A stretch of 56,860 bases of DNA from Bacteroidales bacterium (GTDB taxonomy: Bacteria > Bacteroidota > Bacteroidia > Bacteroidales > UBA932): the NCBI GenBank assembly GCA_017443465.1, contig JAFRXO010000038.1, positions 1 to 56,860 on the forward strand, read 5' to 3'. A program made the position numbers and the translations under genes. Under the pieces are notes generated by a model. It was not told the DNA's origin. It saw only the letters and a list, made by a program, of their open reading frames with translations, and ran no database searches. Shown here one piece after another: positions 53,819 to 56,860 of this stretch (position 1 is its first letter; the number at the start of each line of letters is the position of its first letter).

Positions 53819-53851
53819 AGCCACATGACGGCTAGCCACACAATGACGGCT
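53819..53851. repeat. Short imperfect tandem repeat
   Basis: AGCCACATGACGGCT (53819-53833) is followed by AGCCACACAATGACGGCT (53834-53851), the same unit with a three-base insertion. The intergenic stretch 53785-53914 otherwise shows no gene. A role is not evident. Confidence 0.4.
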
Positions 53852-53914
53852 GTTTTCCGCTACAACTCAGTATTTACCGATCAAATTGATGAAGCGGCTC
53901 CACCCGGCCTCACA

Positions 53915-54658
53915 TTAATCATAATATTCTGTGCCTATAACCCGCAAACCTAGACTGAGGGGCATTTTGAAATCATCCCCTCTGTCATATGCATTTTTGA
54001 AATAACCTTTGCAGACCAGTGCCCCTTTACCGACAAATTCAACAAACCGGACTGCAAAGTAATATTTACCCGGTTCCAGGATCAATGTCTCCGGCTCGTT
54101 GAAGACTAGTTTTTTCCATCCGTCATCAATAGTCAGCACAGCTCTATCTGCTTCATCAAGTTTTGCCTCCAATTCCGCCTTGTCCACACGGGTCGGTTTT
54201 CTAATTGAAACCAGGCTGCCCCATTCCTCATCTTTAATTCCACCATAGCTGTTGGAAAGTCCGAAACTGGCTCCAGCCCATCTGACTCCTTTACCCAGAA
54301 TGGTAGTGGATTTTTCTTTCCTCGGCACCACTACGACTTCCGGCAGCGCATTATACACCATGGAGATAAACAGACTGTCCTTTGCTGAGTAATATCGCCC
54401 CGGGGGCAGAGAAACAGTTTCATATGAAACATGGAAGAAACGTATGTCCTCACTTTTGCCTTCAGGGATCCTCAACGAGAAAAAGCCATCGATATCGGAA
54501 ACGGTGAAAACCGAGTCTTTGGGTATACCTATGCTGACATACTCTATGCCTTCTCCTTTCTCATTTACTACCCGGCCGAAAATAGTATGATAACTTTGGG
54601 CGTTGACGATAAATGAGAAAAACAGAAGTGATATGGGAACAAGGTATCGGTTATTCAT
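53915..54658 (-). CDS. Carboxypeptidase-like regulatory domain protein
   Basis: This 247-residue protein has a signal peptide (about 1-20). An N-terminal carboxypeptidase-regulatory-like beta domain (about 25-105) follows: TIFGRVVNEKGEGIEYVSIGI, then FTVSDIDGFFSLRI. The remainder is a beta-rich region without a recognised family (KSTTILGKGVRWAGASFGLSNS marks its start). Such domains in Bacteroidota occur on TonB-dependent receptors and surface proteins, but no receptor domain is present. It is likely periplasmic or surface-located. Confidence 0.75.
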   Translation of the reverse strand: MNNRYLVPISLLFFSFIVNAQSYHTIFGRVVNEKGEGIEYVSIGIPKDSVFTVSDIDGFFSLRIPEGKSEDIRFFHVSYETVSLPPGRYYSAKDSLFISMVYNALPEVVVVPRKEKSTTILGKGVRWAGASFGLSNSYGGIKDEEWGSLVSIRKPTRVDKAELEAKLDEADRAVLTIDDGWKKLVFNEPETLILEPGKYYFAVRFVEFVGKGALVCKGYFKNAYDRGDDFKMPLSLGLRVIGTEYYD

Positions 54659-54695
54659 TTAGTAAGATACTGAGTATCAGAAGATGGGACGTTCA

Positions 54696-54956
54696 TCACA
54701 AGAAGAAGTAGCAGAATAGGACTACCTGGACAAGGAGGATGGCGGGAATGCCGAGAATGAACTTCCTTTTTTGCGTTTTGTGCCGGGAGAAGCTCATGCC
54801 CACGAGTGCGCCGATGCTTCCGCCGATTATGGACAACCAGATGAGGGTTTCCTCCGATATGCGCCACTTCCTCTTTCGGGCCTTCCGTTTGTCCACCCCG
54901 AAGATAATGAAGGTCAGCAGATTGATGCCGATGAGATATATAACTGATTCCCGCAA
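54696..54956 (-). CDS. DUF1294 small membrane protein
   Basis: This 86-residue protein matches DUF1294: FGVDKRKARKRKWRISEETLI, then GGSIGALVGM, then RHKTQKRKF. It has three hydrophobic segments. The frame begins with TTG at 54956, two bases after the preceding stop, and no ATG lies before the conserved first helix. Function of the family is unknown. Confidence 0.75.
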   Translation of the reverse strand: MRESVIYLIGINLLTFIIFGVDKRKARKRKWRISEETLIWLSIIGGSIGALVGMSFSRHKTQKRKFILGIPAILLVQVVLFCYFFL

Positions 54957-54958
54957 GG

Positions 54959-55162
54959 TTATCTCTTTTTAAACCAATCTGCGAGGAACGCAACTATCAT
55001 GACTACATCGAGTAGCAGGATAAAACAAGCGACGATAATTATCGGTTTGTCATTATCCTCTAAACCGCTCATAAAAAGGCTTACACCTCCAATCGTGCAG
55101 AACAGAGGTGCAAGTATCATTAACGCGAGTTTCTTTTTCGTGTCGTTATTCTCGTTTTTCAT
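54959..55162 (-). CDS. Small two-helix membrane protein, function unknown
   Basis: This 67-residue protein has a polar, lysine-rich N-terminus (MKNENNDTKKK), two hydrophobic helices (about 12-32 and 39-61) and a basic end (KKR). No family is recognised. It sits directly upstream of DUF1294 with two bases between frames, so the two are probably cotranscribed. The start is an ATG in ATATATG. Confidence 0.55.
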   Translation of the reverse strand: MKNENNDTKKKLALMILAPLFCTIGGVSLFMSGLEDNDKPIIIVACFILLLDVVMIVAFLADWFKKR

Positions 55163-55287
55163 ATATACGATAAAGATATATAAAAAAACTGAAAATCAAC
55201 CATTTCATCATCGCTGAAAGAGCTATTCAGCACGAATGTCTCATGCTGTTCAAGCATAGACTTCGCTTTCCAGTCATCGCGAAACTT

Positions 55288-56075
55288 TCATGGAAGGAGG
55301 TCGGAAAGAATGGAGTCAAGGTCCGGGTGTGCGTCGTGGACAAGGATTTCTCCGGTCTTGCAATCAATCAGGAATACAGACGGAATGAACTCGACTCCAT
55401 AATCCCGGCCTGCCTTGTGGTCCTTGGCAAAAACATTGACCCATGTCATCCCATTCTCCGCTACGAAGGTTTTCCATTCCTTGGTTTTAGAATCCAGGGA
55501 AACGCTGTATATCTCCAGCCCCTTGTCATGATAACGGTCATACACATCCTTCAGCATGGGAATGGATTGAACGCAGGGGCCGCACCAAGTCGCCCAGAAA
55601 TCCAGGATTACATAGCGATTTGCCGGATTGGCAACGATTGAACTCAGGCTGACACGATTGTCATCCACATCCGAATCCTATGATAGGCGTCATTCAGGAC
55701 CGTTCCTGTCGCACCCGTGCACATGTCCGCCTCATCCTCGGCGCGGACATCGACAATAATGGTACCGGGCTCCAGGAAGAAATCCTTCAATTGCCCCCAG
55801 TCCAAAGGATTGGCATAGACATCCTTTGGATCCACGGCATACAGGTACACGTGGGTCGGAGCCTTGAAACTGGGATGAAACTCGAAAGTCCCATTTTCGA
55901 CAGTAGCCGTGGCGACGACCTTAAATTTGTTCCATGCATCCTGCAATTCAAGCTCGGCTCCATCCTTGACACCTTGGATGGAGCCTTTCACAGTGCAATA
56001 TTCGGGCTGGGGCTTGCAACCGACGAGGCTGATAACCAGGACGGACAGGATTGAAATGATGTGACTTTTCTTCAT
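55288..56075 (-). pseudogene. Decayed DUF4369-TlpA thiol-disulfide oxidoreductase
   Basis: The ATG at 56075 starts a lipoprotein (MKKSHIISILSVLVISLVGC). A DUF4369-like region follows, up to LNDAYHRIRM, and then the frame runs out of homology and stops at 55644. The thioredoxin part (FWATWCGPC in VSLSSIVANPANRYVILDF) lies in another frame from about 55668 to 55288. In intact relatives roughly 100 helical residues separate the two parts; here they nearly touch. An internal deletion with frame change is therefore inferred. The thioredoxin piece might still be made from a GTG at 55668 but would lack a signal peptide. Confidence 0.7.
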
Positions 56076-56197
56076 AAAATCCGACTTAACGGTATAAAGA
56101 TATGCATTATACGAAATAACACAATACAGATTAAGAACTCTCGGGACAGGTGTCCCAAAGACCGGGACGGAGCGCAAAGCGCGAATAACCTTCCAGC

Positions 56198-56791
56198 TTA
56201 TTCGTCTTTCATTATGAGGCGCTCAATGATAGCGTCGCAGGCGCTTAACAGTCGCTTGGCAGAATAATACTCCAGAGCCAATGTCCCCACACATAAAAGA
56301 GCAATGATAATGCCCCTTCTCCACATCAGTTCGGTGCTTATATTCATCGAAGTCATATAGAAGGTCGCCAGAATCACGAAAAGAAAGAAAAGAACGCAGA
56401 TTCCCGTCACCAGAATGACATACCTTTTCTTGAATTCTCGCAGAGATTCTGTCGTTGACAGGATGTCGCCATTGTAAATGTCTTCTTCCCGGATTCCCTT
56501 ATATACCCAGAATACGCCCGGAATGGTCAGCAAGCCGTAAATGATAAGGGAAAGCGGAACCCACCAGTCAAATCCCTGGACATAACATAGGATGATCGCG
56601 ATAATGTATAATGCGATTGTCACCGGAATCGATTTCTTTGAAAGGAACAGCCTGCGAACATCCTTTTTCATCGCATTCTGTATCAGTTGCTCGTTGATTA
56701 TCTGCTGCTTGTCGAACCGTTCCTTCAACGCGGCATAGTCCTGCCGCATCTGCTCCAGTTCATGATTGATATAAAATTCTTCTTTGTTCAT
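56198..56791 (-). CDS. Four-helix membrane protein, function unknown
   Basis: This 197-residue protein has an N-terminal coiled-coil region (about 1-45; LEQMRQDYAALKERFDKQQIINEQ). Four transmembrane helices follow (about 55-72, 78-98, 125-147, 160-178). Proteins of this shape commonly follow a sigma factor gene in Bacteroidales, so a link to such a gene beyond the window edge is possible but not shown. No catalytic motif is seen. Confidence 0.6.
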   Translation of the reverse strand: MNKEEFYINHELEQMRQDYAALKERFDKQQIINEQLIQNAMKKDVRRLFLSKKSIPVTIALYIIAIILCYVQGFDWWVPLSLIIYGLLTIPGVFWVYKGIREEDIYNGDILSTTESLREFKKRYVILVTGICVLFFLFVILATFYMTSMNISTELMWRRGIIIALLCVGTLALEYYSAKRLLSACDAIIERLIMKDE

Positions 56792-56795
56792 GATA

Positions 56796-56860
56796 CTAGT
56801 GATTAAAGATTGGACTTTTTGAGTTCTTACTTGATTCGATGTAGCTGTAAAGAAACATTC
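56796..56860 (-). CDS. Possible 3' end of an upstream gene (truncated)
   Basis: On the minus strand an open frame enters from the window edge and ends in YIESSKNSKSPIFNH with a TAG at 56798-56796, four bases before the next ATG. The spacing suits an operon partner. Another frame also stops within this stretch, so the assignment is uncertain and no function can be given. Confidence 0.3.
   Translation of the reverse strand, partial: MFLYSYIESSKNSKSPIFNH

Larger units (their letters stand above)
396..54426. repeat. Dispersed over-represented palindrome CATATG
   Basis: I read about 100 copies across the window (first at 396, last at 54421), against about 13-14 expected by base composition. They lie in all three coding frames: GCA-TAT-G (Ala-Tyr), C-ATA-TGC (Ile-Cys) and CAT-ATG (His-Met). 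They occur in genes on both strands and in a few intergenic regions. Flanking bases vary, so the unit is six bases. Seven copies fall in 26374-26919. Gaps without copies include 12666-15579, 20749-24543 and 54427-56860. Confidence 0.75.

Noticed and set aside
53819-53851. Tandem repeat as the start of a CRISPR or satellite array
   Set aside because: There are only two imperfect units, directly adjacent without spacers, and nothing similar nearby.
396-54426. CATATG as a Chi-like recombination signal
   Set aside because: Chi sites act in one orientation; a perfect palindrome cannot encode direction.

Overview
This window comes from the chromosome of a member of the Bacteroidota, most likely a gut- or rumen-type Bacteroidales with roughly balanced base composition. 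The evidence is the gene content: DUF3822 beside rsmD, LolA-FtsK-DUF4290, a fimbrillin-like lipoprotein, FISUMP, DUF4369-TlpA, and many SpII lipoproteins. Promoter-like boxes also follow the Bacteroidota TAnnTTTG pattern, and Shine-Dalgarno sequences are not evident. The species cannot be named from sequence alone. No phage, insertion sequence, CRISPR array or rRNA operon was seen.

Layout. 1-2149 (minus): a membrane protein, DUF3822, rsmD and tRNA-Lys(UUU), closed by a terminator, with a separate long GC-rich hairpin at the window edge. 2253-10109 (plus): a tight, often translationally overlapping run of nrnA, two FKBP lipoproteins, a MATE exporter, a cytidylate-kinase-like protein, a serine hydrolase, a galacturonokinase-like GHMP kinase and a sugar nucleotidyltransferase. 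10237-14794 (plus): a short acidic peptide, a fimbrillin-like lipoprotein and a secreted M6 metalloprotease. 14888-18848 (minus): a GH123/DUF4091 protein and a ptb-ackA acyl-phosphate/ATP module. 18919-22085: a ComEC channel core, ApbE and a FISUMP lipoprotein. 22086-32012 (minus): lolA, ftsK, DUF4290 and an AddAB-type recombination nuclease pair. 32085-36708: a lipoprotein, hisS and sppA. 36721-51462: a carbohydrate-oriented stretch with DUF5107-TPR, an NhaC antiporter, an FMN-binding lipoprotein, a NAGPA protein, a frameshifted C-N hydrolase, GH43, DUF4832, a pectate-lyase/SMP-30 fusion and a heparinase II/III-type lyase, but no SusC/SusD pair. 51543-56860: a small outer-membrane barrel, a putative Mn exporter, a thioesterase, small membrane proteins and a decayed TlpA gene.

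The most unusual signal is not a gene. The palindrome CATATG occurs about 100 times by my reading, against about 13-14 expected from base composition. It lies in all three reading frames, in genes on both strands, and over several start codons. Single-base variants such as CATATA are about four times rarer. This looks like selection or bias at the DNA level rather than codon choice. Other points worth checking are the sugar-kinase/nucleotidyltransferase pair, the peptide-fimbrillin-M6 cassette, near-leaderless promoters, and two broken genes (42657-43672 and 55288-56075).
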